NCBI GenBank assembly: GCA_028277465.1
Contig: JANQGF010000318.1
Coordinates: forward strand, 1-37,766
DNA: 37,766 bases
From: Chromatiaceae bacterium
GTDB lineage: Bacteria > Pseudomonadota > Gammaproteobacteria > Chromatiales > Chromatiaceae
Reading direction: 5' to 3'
Positions 25,021-34,048 of the stretch are shown piece after piece (position 1 is the first letter of the stretch; each line of letters opens with the position of its first letter). A program made the position numbers and the translations under genes. The notes below the pieces were generated by a model, which worked only from the letters and a program-made list of their open reading frames with translations, was not told the DNA's origin and did not search any database.

Positions 25021-26598
25021 TTAATCGCGTACCAGGGTGGGTTGAGGCGCACGACTCCCTATGAGACGCCCTAAAGGGTTTACGACAAAGCGCCGTCGCT
25101 CATCCGATGTAATGCCAAACAATACCGTTAGTGCGAGCGACGCTAGGCCAGCCAAGACGCCGTGCAGAATAAGATCAAACCAGTCGCCAACGGGCTCCAT
25201 CCAGCCCCTAATACCTCCAAGCAACAGCGCAAGCAACAGACCAACTACGATGGGTCGGACACAGGCGGAGACGAAGCTGTATATCGGGATGTCAAGCACC
25301 CTCCGGAGCCCTAACAATACTCCTATCCATTCCACAAAAATGGCTACGATAGCTGCCGCGACGGCCACGCCCACAAGGCCATATACCCTGATCAGAAGCA
25401 AACTGATGATGAGGCTAAGTGCAGCACCACAGATATGTAGGATGGCTAACATTCGCACGTGCCCCACGGCAATTAGAATTTGCCCGGCGATGTTGGAACC
25501 GTAGGCAGCGGCTATGCTAATCAAGAGAATCTGCAGCAAGAGCGCTACAGAATGGAAAGATTCGCCGCTCAGGTATTTGTCGCCGATCCAAAGTCTATAG
25601 AAATCCTCCGCCCAGAAGGCTGCGACAATGACCATGCAGACGGTGCCCAGCATCATAAAACGTGTGCCGATACGATAGAGAGCTATCAGCTCCGCGCGTT
25701 CTTTGCGAATGTGCATTTCCACGGCCGCCGGGTACATAACCTGCCCTACCGGCTTCAAGACTTCCCCGATCTGCCGTGTTAGGCCTGTCGCGAGAGCATA
25801 ATGACCCACTGCGGCGATCGGCATGAACGAACCAATAATGATTGTTGGGCCATGCAAATAGATGTATGAGCTCAGCGCGATCAGAAAGTTCCAAGCACCA
25901 AAGGACATCATTTCGCGCAACCGGGCTAATTTCACTCCTCGTAACGAAACTCGGATGTTCGGCACCAACTTATGAGCCACGTGCCATCGGATCGCATAAT
26001 CAATTAGATTCGCTCCGCAAGTCGCAACGCTAACCCCAATCAGCCCATACTCGAGCTGTAGAGCCGCGTAGATACCTCCCGCCATCAGCAAACGTGTGCC
26101 TACGCCGATCAAGTTGGCGAGATCGAATCGTTGCGTCGCCGTGAAAACCGCGCCAAAGGGAGACAGGGTACATTGCGCCGCACTCGCAAAGCCGACTATC
26201 AGAATGCACCAAAACGCTTCGTGTTGAATGGCGTCCGGCAACTCGAAGATGTAGGGCGCGAGGTAGGCAACGCCGAGACTCAAGACCGCTATCACGCCGC
26301 CCAATGCTGACAGCGCAGCGACTGCACTGCTAATGCATTCGTTGAAACTCTCGTAATCGTGCGCGGAGAAATATCGCGTCAAGTATTGGGTAACGCCGCT
26401 CCGAAAACCAAGATCGAGTAAACCATAATAGCCGACAATGCTAGCGGTCAGTACCCAGATGCCGTAACGAGCCTCCCCCAAGTGGTGGAGCACGAAAGGC
26501 GTTAGGATTAGAGTTACCGCCGCGCTAACGACGAACCCCCCCCAATTGCTCACTACATTACGCAGTATTTTGGCGGACCTGGTCACTCGCTTTCTCAA
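25021..26598 (-). CDS. Wzx-like polysaccharide flippase
   Basis: A 525-residue polytopic membrane protein with about 12-14 hydrophobic segments and the MATE/MOP-type N-terminus (VVSNWGGFVVSAAVTLILTP, then ILTASIVGYYGLLDLGF). The usual role is to flip the lipid-linked glycan unit across the inner membrane for periplasmic ligation or polymerisation. The frame opens at TTG 26598, which overlaps the preceding TGA as TTGA; GTG at 26586 is an alternative. It sits between a GT2 and a GT4, consistent with a glycan-export role. No charged-residue analysis was possible by eye. Confidence 0.92.
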   Translation of the reverse strand: MRKRVTRSAKILRNVVSNWGGFVVSAAVTLILTPFVLHHLGEARYGIWVLTASIVGYYGLLDLGFRSGVTQYLTRYFSAHDYESFNECISSAVAALSALGGVIAVLSLGVAYLAPYIFELPDAIQHEAFWCILIVGFASAAQCTLSPFGAVFTATQRFDLANLIGVGTRLLMAGGIYAALQLEYGLIGVSVATCGANLIDYAIRWHVAHKLVPNIRVSLRGVKLARLREMMSFGAWNFLIALSSYIYLHGPTIIIGSFMPIAAVGHYALATGLTRQIGEVLKPVGQVMYPAAVEMHIRKERAELIALYRIGTRFMMLGTVCMVIVAAFWAEDFYRLWIGDKYLSGESFHSVALLLQILLISIAAAYGSNIAGQILIAVGHVRMLAILHICGAALSLIISLLLIRVYGLVGVAVAAAIVAIFVEWIGVLLGLRRVLDIPIYSFVSACVRPIVVGLLLALLLGGIRGWMEPVGDWFDLILHGVLAGLASLALTVLFGITSDERRRFVVNPLGRLIGSRAPQPTLVRD

Positions 26599-27713
26599 GA
26601 AAACTTGTCGCGGACCAAAATCCTACGGCGAAACCGCCCAACTATGCTGCGCAAGAGCACACCTAAAGCGCCCATTTTAGATAAGGTCAGTTTCGCAGTG
26701 CACGCAATCCAACCAGGATTCAAGCGCCACGCCTCTTTGTAGAAGAAAGCCGCATTCGACCGGTCGCCGACACTCATTAGTTGATCGCCGACCGCAACAT
26801 AGATCAGGGCTCGCATTTCCTCCCGTTCGCTCGATCGCGCGTGCTCCCCAAGCAGTCTGTCGATGGATTCGAGAACCACGCCCAAGACCAGAGGAGGAGC
26901 GGCATTAGCAATATCCATTGCGTATCGTGCTGCAAGTCGCTCGGCCAAGATATTCGACACTTCCCGATAACCTGCCTGGTCCGACATTCCTTTCGCACGC
27001 CAGCGTACCTCGTTCTGATCCTCCCACACCACCCGCTGCTTGCTCCCCCGAAGTTGGCCAGACATATTCGCGCTGTGAATACGATAGTTCGCAATTGGAT
27101 CGACCAGGTACGCTACATCGCCATGAAAGGCAAATGCGCACCATAAGTACCAGTCGCCCGCATGCGGAAGATCCAAGGGGAACATCCCCGCAGCGTCGTA
27201 ACACCGACGTCGCACCATGCATGACGGTGCGGACACACAGTTACCTCTTGCCAACGTCCTGAGAAAACGGCGGCCTTCAATCATCATGTCCTGCAAGAAC
27301 GGCTGGGTCCATTCAACGATGCCTGCCTCCTGACCACTATCGCTGAGTGCCACTGCGGGACTGAACACGTACGCCAAACTTCGGTTCCCCTCCATCAGGC
27401 TCACGCATCGCTCAACTGCATCCGGTGTTCGCAGACGGTCATCCGCCGATATAAGCCAAATGTAGTCACCGGATGCCAGGCTAATGCCCTTATTGTAGTT
27501 ACGTAGGTGGCCAAGGTTTCGCTCATTGCGAATATGACGAACGCGCTCATCACTATATGTCGCCGCCACCGGTGTATCATCCGGCGAGAAGTCATCGAGG
27601 ATCAAGATCTCTAGATTGCGATATGTCTGATTCAATATGGAATCGACACACGCCCGAAGAAAGTGCGCCAACTTGTAGCAAGGAACCACGAAACTCACCA
27701 GAGGCCTACTCAT
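26595..27713 (-). CDS. Glycosyltransferase, family GT2
   Basis: A 372-residue GT-A enzyme with VSFVVPCYKLAHFLRACVDS, LEILILDDFSPDDTP near residue 33, YIWLISADDRLRTPD near 88 (metal-binding Asp residues) and HAGDWYLWCAFAFHG near 185. ATG at 27713 has AGGAG about six bases upstream, one of the best ribosome-binding sites in the window. It is the first gene after the 132-bp gap following the UDP-GlcNAc 2-epimerase, and may begin a new translational block. The donor sugar is unknown. Confidence 0.92.
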   Translation of the reverse strand: MSRPLVSFVVPCYKLAHFLRACVDSILNQTYRNLEILILDDFSPDDTPVAATYSDERVRHIRNERNLGHLRNYNKGISLASGDYIWLISADDRLRTPDAVERCVSLMEGNRSLAYVFSPAVALSDSGQEAGIVEWTQPFLQDMMIEGRRFLRTLARGNCVSAPSCMVRRRCYDAAGMFPLDLPHAGDWYLWCAFAFHGDVAYLVDPIANYRIHSANMSGQLRGSKQRVVWEDQNEVRWRAKGMSDQAGYREVSNILAERLAARYAMDIANAAPPLVLGVVLESIDRLLGEHARSSEREEMRALIYVAVGDQLMSVGDRSNAAFFYKEAWRLNPGWIACTAKLTLSKMGALGVLLRSIVGRFRRRILVRDKFS

Positions 27714-27845
27714 CGTATCTCCTGGCCCCGTGCCTGTGTGCCAACTATGACATGAAGCATCAAGCGTTCCCCACTCGTCCTTTAACCCTAGAACAAACCG
27801 CTCAGAATTCTAATAACCTGTGATTCGCCTTCGTTTCGCGCGTGG

Positions 27846-28946
27846 TCAACAGCGCCTCAACAAGGCGACGATACGCTCCGCTGACTTTCCATCCCACTTT
27901 TCTGGTATGCCACCCGGGGGAAATTCTCCACTCAGGATCATCGAGGTGTGGTGAATAATCGCGTCTGGATCATTACCCACAACGTAATTTGTACCGACTT
28001 CGCAGGTAATGGGTCGCTCGGTGTTGTAGCGAAGGGTAATACAGGGGACACCAAGAACAGTCGCCTCCTCCTGCAGGCCACCACTGTCCGTGATGACCAT
28101 CTTTGCGTGCATGTTCAGATGCAGAAACTCGAGATAGCCGAGGGGTTCTGTCGGCCACAGGCCTGAAGGGTTTCCTGTGGTCGCGAAGTAATGACCGAGA
28201 CCGAATCGATCGACCATCTTTCTCGTTCTCGGATGGACCGGAAACACGATCGGTATCTCACGGCCGAATTCGCTCAGCGTTCGCAGAATGCCCTCGAGTG
28301 TGCCTTCGTCGTCCACATTCGACGGACGATGTAGGGTGAGCGTCGCGAAACCACCCGCCTTCAGACCCCACCGGTCCAGGAGACCGAGATCCTGAGCCAA
28401 CGCCTTGTGCTTCAGGAGGGTGTCGATCATGACATTGCCGACGAAATGAATCTTCTCGGCGCTGATGCCCTCCGCCAGCAGGTTCTCGTTGGCGAAGTGG
28501 TCCGTGGTAAACAAGTAATCGCAGAGGACATCGGTGCAGAGCCGATTGATCTCTTCAGGCATCGTCATGTCGCGCGAACGCAATCCAGCCTCGACATGGG
28601 CCACCTGGATGCCGAGCTTCTTCGCCGTAATAGCGCAGGCCATCGTCGAGTTCACATCCCCGACGACGATCACGAGATCCGGTGCCTCTCGCAGGCAAAC
28701 CGTTTCGAATTCCACCATGACCCGCGCGGTTTGCTCCGCATGGGATCCCGATCCCACTCCGAGGTCCAGATCCGGCCGGGGCATACCGAGATCGGTAAAG
28801 AAGGACTTGCTCATTCGCTCGTCGTAATGCTGACCTGTGTGGACGAGCAAGGGGCGGATCTGCTCGGGGTATCGCCTCATCGCCTCACTGATGGGCGCCA
28901 TCTTCATGAAGTTAGGACGCGCACCCACGACGTTAATCACTTTCAC
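27846..28946 (-). CDS. wecB: UDP-N-acetylglucosamine 2-epimerase (non-hydrolysing family)
   Basis: A 366-residue GT-B-fold epimerase with KVINVVGARPNFMKMAP at the N-terminus, VGDVNSTMACA near 95, HVEAGLRSRDMTMPEEINR near 120, LTLHRPSNVDDEG near 205 and ITDSGGLQEEATVLGVPC near 285. It interconverts UDP-GlcNAc and UDP-ManNAc. Because WbpB/E/D-like genes lie in the same operon, it could instead be the WbpI-type enzyme acting on a 2,3-diacetamido uronic acid; the sequence alone does not separate the two. The start is GTG at 28946, overlapping the deacetylase stop by 14 bp. It is the last gene of the sugar-nucleotide operon. Confidence 0.95.
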   Translation of the reverse strand: MKVINVVGARPNFMKMAPISEAMRRYPEQIRPLLVHTGQHYDERMSKSFFTDLGMPRPDLDLGVGSGSHAEQTARVMVEFETVCLREAPDLVIVVGDVNSTMACAITAKKLGIQVAHVEAGLRSRDMTMPEEINRLCTDVLCDYLFTTDHFANENLLAEGISAEKIHFVGNVMIDTLLKHKALAQDLGLLDRWGLKAGGFATLTLHRPSNVDDEGTLEGILRTLSEFGREIPIVFPVHPRTRKMVDRFGLGHYFATTGNPSGLWPTEPLGYLEFLHLNMHAKMVITDSGGLQEEATVLGVPCITLRYNTERPITCEVGTNYVVGNDPDAIIHHTSMILSGEFPPGGIPEKWDGKSAERIVALLRRC

Positions 28947-29841
28947 AACAGAGATACTCCAGTGAGTGTCGACCGGCTCCGATGACCGTCGTTATGGCTG
29001 ACGCCTCCAAGACATCGCAGACCCTCGCAAAACCGAAGTCACGCAGCAATCGCCTTAGACGTGACTCGCACTTATCTAAGTTGAGGTAGTGCCGAAAGCG
29101 TGACAACCAGCCTGCGGGGATACGCGGTTGCTCAGGGTCGATTTCCCATGGATGCAGATAGAAGATGAAGGGTCGATCCGCCGAGCGGTTGAGACGCGCG
29201 AGCGCAAAGCGGCTAAACCAATAGGGGTAGAGCCGGAAATAGCCACCCCCGGCCACAGGTAGAAGATAACCTAGAATGGACAAGGTCGAAGGCGGGAACT
29301 CGACGAGAGAACCGCCTTGAAGGGTCTCCAACCGATAAGGCCACCTTGGACTTCCGGGGATCCCATAACGATCATGACGGACTGGGAAGATGCTGGAATC
29401 ATAATCAAATCCCAGCTCGGCGAGAACATCGAGCGCCCAAAGAGAACCTTTAGTAATCGAATAGCTCGCCGCTCGATAGCCCAGCACACGCGCTTGCGCC
29501 TGATCTTCGAGGCAGGCCTTGGAGCGAATCGTTTCTTCCCGAAAGACTGCAGCCGTCTGACTATAGACCAACTGATGAGAGTAGCCGTGACAGGCCACTT
29601 CATGTCCGCGACCCGCAATGGAACGCACCAGGCCTGGACAGCGTTCGGCGACCCAGCCCAGCACGAAGAAGGTCGCCTTCAGGTCTTGCTCGTCGAACAG
29701 ATCCAATAGCTGATGCGTGTTCTGCTCCACGCGCAACTTGAAGCCACCCCAGTCCCTTGGGTCGACCTGACCTGCAAAGGCAGCGACCTGGAAATAATCC
29801 TCGACGTCGATCGTCAGCGCATTGCGAAACGAGGTGTCCAT
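28933..29841 (-). CDS. XrtA-system polysaccharide deacetylase (DUF3473 type)
   Basis: A 302-residue NodB-fold protein from ATG at 29841; the TTG at 29856 is less likely. It has NALTIDVEDYFQVAAF (7-22) with the catalytic Asp, KATFFVLGWVAERCP, GHEVACHGYSHQLVY with the H-x3-H metal site, and FIFYLHPWEIDPEQPRIP. The DVEDYFQ opening and LHPWEID segment are hallmarks of the exosortase A-associated deacetylases. It probably deacetylates amino sugars of the polymer or its precursor. No signal peptide is visible, so action on a cytoplasmic intermediate is possible. It lies 16 bp after the DegT aminotransferase and overlaps the epimerase. Confidence 0.94.
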   Translation of the reverse strand: MDTSFRNALTIDVEDYFQVAAFAGQVDPRDWGGFKLRVEQNTHQLLDLFDEQDLKATFFVLGWVAERCPGLVRSIAGRGHEVACHGYSHQLVYSQTAAVFREETIRSKACLEDQAQARVLGYRAASYSITKGSLWALDVLAELGFDYDSSIFPVRHDRYGIPGSPRWPYRLETLQGGSLVEFPPSTLSILGYLLPVAGGGYFRLYPYWFSRFALARLNRSADRPFIFYLHPWEIDPEQPRIPAGWLSRFRHYLNLDKCESRLRRLLRDFGFARVCDVLEASAITTVIGAGRHSLEYLCCESD

Positions 29842-29857
29842 CCTATTGCTCCCCAAC

Positions 29858-31042
29858 TCACCCAGACAAGGCTGCCCGCAATGAGGTCGCGACCTGCTCT
29901 TGTTGCTCGCGCCTCATGTGGGGAAAGAGCGGCAAGAGAATGGTTTCATCCTGTGCCTGTTCACTCCGTGGCAGTCGGCGACAAGTCTCAGGACCGCAGT
30001 CGCAACCATCGGCTCCGGTCTGACACGACCAGCTACCGCGCGGATAAGCGGCCTCGCGGTGGGCGCACATGATCCCGCGCCGGGTGCTGACCCCGTTGGT
30101 CAACAAGGACTGCATCACGACCCGTTGCTCGCTGCCCCTTGGTAATCGCACGGCATAGCTTTGCCAGTTCGTCCGCGCCCAACTGGGCTCCATAGGCAAG
30201 CCGAGTCCGGGCAGCTCCGCCAGCAAGGCACGATAACGGGCGCCCAATGAGCGCCTCTGATCAAGGATATCGGGCAACCGCATCAATTGCTCCCGACCCA
30301 CCGCCGCTTGAATGTCCGTCATGCGATAGTTGTACCCCAGCAGCGGATAGGACTCGAAGATGACCTGGTCGGAACCATGACGAACCCTGTCGGGTACACT
30401 CATGGCATGTTGCCGCAAGAGGCGAAAACGCGCGTCCCAATCGGCGTTCGCGGTCGTCAACATGCCGCCATCCCCGGTGCTGATGACCTTGCGGGGATGA
30501 AAAGAGAAGCACGCGACGTCACCATGGGGTTTGCCGATTCTCTCCCAGTTGCCATCCCAGAGGATCTCGCTGCCGATCGCACAGGCCGCATCCTCGATCA
30601 CAGGCAGAGAGTGACGTGCGGCCACCTCGAGGATCGCTCGCAAGTCGCAGGGCATCCCCATCTGATGGACACAGAGGATCGCGCGCGTGCGGTCCCCGAT
30701 GGCGGGCTCGAGCAGCGATGGGTCCAGATTGAAGGTATGCGGGTCGATATCCACGAAGACGGGTGTCGCCCCACAGTAGCGAACACTGTTGGCCGTGGCG
30801 ATGTAGGAATGGCTGACCGTGACGACCTCGTCGCCTGGTTGCACGCCAACGGCGAGCAGCGCCAAATGCAAGGCCGTGGTGCAACTGGAGACGGCGCAGG
30901 CATGGGGAGCCCCGACGAAGGCGGCGAACTCCCGCTCGAACGCGGCCACCTCGGGCCCCTGGGTCACCCAGCCGCTGAGAATGGCCCGGCGCGCTGCCTC
31001 GGCCTCCGGCTCGCCCATGAGTGGCTTGGCAATGGGGATCAT
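29858..31042 (-). CDS. DegT/DnrJ/EryC1/StrS sugar aminotransferase, second copy
   Basis: A 394-residue PLP enzyme that transfers an amino group to a keto-sugar nucleotide. It opens MIPIAKPLMGEPEA, with SSCTTALHLALLAVG (52-66), HSYIATANSVRYCGA, ATPVFVDID (92-100), VIEDAACAIG (148-157) and the PLP lysine K185 in CFSFHPRKVISTGDGGM. ATG at 31042 overlaps the epimerase TGA as ATGA; the frame opens upstream to 31708 only by reading through the epimerase gene. Near residues 330-355 it has a Cys-rich loop (C-x6-C-x-C-x4-C) just before the conserved LPLF segment. With the SDR and formyltransferase it could make an N-formylamino sugar. Confidence 0.95.
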   Translation of the reverse strand: MIPIAKPLMGEPEAEAARRAILSGWVTQGPEVAAFEREFAAFVGAPHACAVSSCTTALHLALLAVGVQPGDEVVTVSHSYIATANSVRYCGATPVFVDIDPHTFNLDPSLLEPAIGDRTRAILCVHQMGMPCDLRAILEVAARHSLPVIEDAACAIGSEILWDGNWERIGKPHGDVACFSFHPRKVISTGDGGMLTTANADWDARFRLLRQHAMSVPDRVRHGSDQVIFESYPLLGYNYRMTDIQAAVGREQLMRLPDILDQRRSLGARYRALLAELPGLGLPMEPSWARTNWQSYAVRLPRGSEQRVVMQSLLTNGVSTRRGIMCAHREAAYPRGSWSCQTGADGCDCGPETCRRLPRSEQAQDETILLPLFPHMRREQQEQVATSLRAALSG

Positions 31043-32013
31043 GATGCGGCAACCGATCGCTGGGCCCGCCACCACTCGACCAGACGGGTAAGACCTTCTT
31101 TCAGACCCACGGTGGCTCGGAAACCCAGCAGACGCTCCGCCTTGGCGGTATCCGCGAGCCGTCGCGACACAGGGTTGACCTTGCGCTCCGGCCCATACTC
31201 GGGCTGAAGAGCCGAGTCCATGACCTCGAGCAGCGCAGCCGCGAGCTCGTTGAGGCTGGTCTCGGTGCCGCTCGCCACGTTGAAGACGTCGTCGGTGACC
31301 TCCGACTCCAGGGCCAGGATGTTCGAGCGTGCGACATCCTCGATATAGACGAAATCCATCGTCTGGCTTCCATCGCCGAGGATGAGCGGCGGCGTCCCCG
31401 ATGCGATGCGCTCCATCCAGCGGATCAAGACCTCTGTATACTTTCCGTGAATATCCATGCGCGGACCATAGACGTTGAAGTAACGCAAGGCCACGTAGGG
31501 GAGGCCATACATGTCGTTGAAGGCCCGGAGCAGGCCTTCCAGCATCACCTTGCTCGCTCCGTACCAGGTTCGGTTGTTGTAGGGGTGATGGTCTTCGCGC
31601 GTGGGAAAGCTGTCCGCCAGCCCATAGACCGAGGCCGAAGAGGCGGCCACCAGCTTCTTTACACCGGCCTGGTGCGCGGCCTCGACGACCTCGTAGGTGC
31701 CGTCGCACATCACCTCCATCGCCTCGCGAGGCTCCGCGGCACAGGCGGTGATCCTCAGCGTCGCCATGTGGATGACTGCGTCCATGCCTTCGGTCGCGCG
31801 CTGCAACGCCGGTCGGTTGCGAATGTCGTCACGAATGAGTGTGACCCTGGGGTCCTCGAGTGCCTGCTCGACATTGGCGAGCGTGCCCCGTTGAAGATTG
31901 TCGAGGATGACGATCCTTGCCGGCGCATGGTCGCGTAGCAGAATGTCGATAGTGGTCGAACCGATCAGGCCGCAGCCCCCCGTGACCAGGATATTGGTAC
32001 CTTCGATATCCAC
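31039..32013 (-). CDS. NAD-dependent epimerase/dehydratase (extended SDR)
   Basis: A 324-residue nucleotide-sugar enzyme. The Rossmann motif TGGCGLIG is at 11-18, the catalytic Ser region ASSASVYG at 124-131, and YGASK with the Tyr-x3-Lys pair at 151-155; NVYGPRMDIHG, GDGSQTMDFVYIEDVA and VGLKEGL follow. Such enzymes oxidise or epimerise NDP-sugars, commonly at C4. The start is GTG at 32013 with AGGGGG about ten bases upstream, 3 bp after the formyltransferase stop. The following aminotransferase starts inside its stop codon, so their products probably act in sequence. UDP-GlcNAc or UDP-glucuronate as substrate is inference. Confidence 0.94.
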   Translation of the reverse strand: MDIEGTNILVTGGCGLIGSTTIDILLRDHAPARIVILDNLQRGTLANVEQALEDPRVTLIRDDIRNRPALQRATEGMDAVIHMATLRITACAAEPREAMEVMCDGTYEVVEAAHQAGVKKLVAASSASVYGLADSFPTREDHHPYNNRTWYGASKVMLEGLLRAFNDMYGLPYVALRYFNVYGPRMDIHGKYTEVLIRWMERIASGTPPLILGDGSQTMDFVYIEDVARSNILALESEVTDDVFNVASGTETSLNELAAALLEVMDSALQPEYGPERKVNPVSRRLADTAKAERLLGFRATVGLKEGLTRLVEWWRAQRSVAAS

Positions 32014-32016
32014 CCT

Positions 32017-33018
32017 TTAGGAACCCCCTTGTCTTTCCTGTTGCGACACCAGACTCGCGAGCCGAGCCTCGAGATCTCGTATCTGTGCGATCAAATCGAC
32101 CGGGCTCAGGCCGAGGCTGGACTTGACCGAGCGAACCACCTCGGCAGCCGCCGTCTTGGGGCCACCTTCGAGCTGAACCTCCAGCAACCTCAAGACCCCG
32201 TCGCCCGTCAAGACATCACAATAGCCTTCGCGACGGGACACGCGAACGACGCGACCCGGGATCCGGCCCGCGTACCTGGGTGGGTCCTGCGGTAACACCG
32301 CCTTCCAGATGATCAAACGCCGTCCGTCCAGATAACCAAAGGCGCCGGGAAAGGGTTCTCCGAGGGCGCGGATCAGACGGTCGATGGCGCCAGAGCTCGC
32401 CGTCCAATCGATCAGGCCGTCGTCCGGCGTCCGCGTACAGCCGTAGGTGGCCTCCTCTTCCTGCTGCGGCACCCCTTCGAAACCACTCAGGTAACGGGCA
32501 ACCGTTGGCCCCAGATGGACCCGTTGGAGATCGTTGAGCCGCCGGTAGAGCGCGCCGACGCTGTCCCGAGGCCCGATCGGAACCACCTGTTGAAACAGGA
32601 TGTTCCCTGCGTCGAGACCCGGGGACATGACATGGATGGTGATGGCAGTGGTGTCCTCGCCGTTGATGAGGGCCCAGTTGACGTTGGCCCGACCGCGATA
32701 GCGCGGCAGTCGCGAGTAATGCACATTCACGAATCGCGTCTTGGCCAACAAATCCTGATCGAGAATCCGATGGTAGGACGAGACCACCACCGCATCCGGC
32801 CTCAGATCCGCCACCAGCTCCGCGACCCCGGCCGGTGACGCCTCACGAAACAGGGGGATCGCGAGGGCGCGCGCCTCGGCCTCGACCGGATCGGGACCAG
32901 CCTCCTCGCGAGACGCTGGGCGAACGACACCCAGGACGCGAAAGCCTTCACACAGCGACTGGAGCGCGCTGAGGGCCGTCTCGCCCAGACCGATCAGAAG
33001 GATGCGCCGAGTCTCCAT
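32017..33018 (-). CDS. N10-formyl-THF-dependent sugar formyltransferase
   Basis: A 333-residue protein of the methionyl-tRNA formyltransferase/ArnA fold. It begins METRRILLIGLGETAL and has the catalytic triad as N98 and H100 in FVNVHYSRLPRYRGR and D136 in MSPGLDAGN. A C-terminal OB-like region follows (RIPGRVVRVSRREGYCDVL). Such enzymes formylate an amino sugar nucleotide. Two aminotransferases in the same operon supply candidate amines. ATG at 33018 has GAGG upstream and starts 7 bp after the unknown gene; the frame open to 33183 overlaps that gene. It is unlikely to be the housekeeping fmt given this context and the SRLP/YRG variant. Confidence 0.92.
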   Translation of the reverse strand: METRRILLIGLGETALSALQSLCEGFRVLGVVRPASREEAGPDPVEAEARALAIPLFREASPAGVAELVADLRPDAVVVSSYHRILDQDLLAKTRFVNVHYSRLPRYRGRANVNWALINGEDTTAITIHVMSPGLDAGNILFQQVVPIGPRDSVGALYRRLNDLQRVHLGPTVARYLSGFEGVPQQEEEATYGCTRTPDDGLIDWTASSGAIDRLIRALGEPFPGAFGYLDGRRLIIWKAVLPQDPPRYAGRIPGRVVRVSRREGYCDVLTGDGVLRLLEVQLEGGPKTAAAEVVRSVKSSLGLSPVDLIAQIRDLEARLASLVSQQERQGGS

Positions 33019-33025
33019 CCGCGCC

Positions 33026-34048
33026 TCAGAGCGCCTGACCAAAGGCATGGTCCGGGTGATCCGAGTCGGCGCCGTGGCGCAGCCGTGCCTCGGCCGCCTT
33101 GAGACTCCCGGACTGAAGACGCACGATCGGATCGGGCCCAACCGCCGATGGGAGAACACCCATATGGCCCGGGGCCGGCGCATGCAGCGGCCAGAAGTGA
33201 AGGCCGGCCGCCCTCATGGCCGTCCGATCCAGGTCACCCCAATAGACGACGACCACCGTCCCGGGCCATTGACGCGCAATCCTGTCCAGGTCCTCCTCCG
33301 ATAACGCCGGCTCGGAGGTCGGCGTGCGGGCGACCAAGACCGCATCATAGCCGCCATTCGAAGGCGCCCCCTGGAGCCGCTCGACCGAATCCAACCGCGC
33401 CCCCGCCGAGCGCAGGCCACGCTCGATGAAGGATGCGAAGGGATTATCGCAAACCAGTAGAATCCGGCTCGCGACAACGGAGATTCCCGCATCGAGCAGG
33501 AGTTTCACCGCCATCACACCGAGAAAAGAAAAGACATCCACCGCCGGATGCCGCTCATTGGTCCCGACCACAGGGATACCCTTCGCACGGCAGGCCGCGA
33601 GATCGAGATCGCCCCCGCGGTACTCCCAGGCCTCGTACATCAGCGGCACCACCGCGGAGGCCTTCATCCAGGACACCATCTCCCGATCGATCGGTCGGAC
33701 ATGCCCACTGTTCGTGACGATATCGGCCTGTGCAATGATTTCGCTCGACTTCTCGGCGACGAGCTCGATCCGATCGGCCACCCGGGCCAGCTCCGCAAGC
33801 TGGAATGTCCGCTCGGCAATCTCTTCGCGCGAGCCGTACCGGCTCGAACGGGCGAGCGCAAAGACCCGGGAGGCACCCGCCATGGCGGCAAGGACCGGGG
33901 TCACCAGATAGGCACCCGACGCGGCCTCGGTGAAGACCCCATAGCCGGAGAGATCGAGCCGGCAACGCTCGATCGCCGCAGCCATCAAGCGGACCAGCCG
34001 CCTGGGGTTAAGACCCGGGATCCCCTCTGCCGCCACCTCCGCGCTCAA
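33026..34048 (-). CDS. Uncharacterised protein, predicted nucleotide-binding, between aminotransferase and formyltransferase
   Basis: A 340-residue protein I do not recognise. The start is set at TTG 34048, which overlaps the preceding TGA as TTGA and has GGAG nine bases upstream; there is no ATG before residue 22. Residues ~45-66 (LVTPVLAAMAGASRVFALAR) look like an alpha/beta nucleotide-binding turn. Residues ~107-190 read like the middle of a 2-hydroxyacid-dehydrogenase or alanine-dehydrogenase-like fold (ADIVTNSGHVRPIDREM, then VDVFSFLGVMAVKLLLDAG). Residues ~195-225 begin a second Rossmann-like unit (SRILLVCDNPFASFIERG). There are no membrane segments. It could reduce, isomerise or sense the sugar intermediate of the operon. 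None of this is established. Confidence 0.8.
   Translation of the reverse strand: MSAEVAAEGIPGLNPRRLVRLMAAAIERCRLDLSGYGVFTEAASGAYLVTPVLAAMAGASRVFALARSSRYGSREEIAERTFQLAELARVADRIELVAEKSSEIIAQADIVTNSGHVRPIDREMVSWMKASAVVPLMYEAWEYRGGDLDLAACRAKGIPVVGTNERHPAVDVFSFLGVMAVKLLLDAGISVVASRILLVCDNPFASFIERGLRSAGARLDSVERLQGAPSNGGYDAVLVARTPTSEPALSEEDLDRIARQWPGTVVVVYWGDLDRTAMRAAGLHFWPLHAPAPGHMGVLPSAVGPDPIVRLQSGSLKAAEARLRHGADSDHPDHAFGQAL

Noticed and set aside
31043-31708. Upstream extension of the second aminotransferase frame
   Set aside because: It reads in another frame through the epimerase gene, which has clear catalytic motifs; family similarity begins at MIPIAK.
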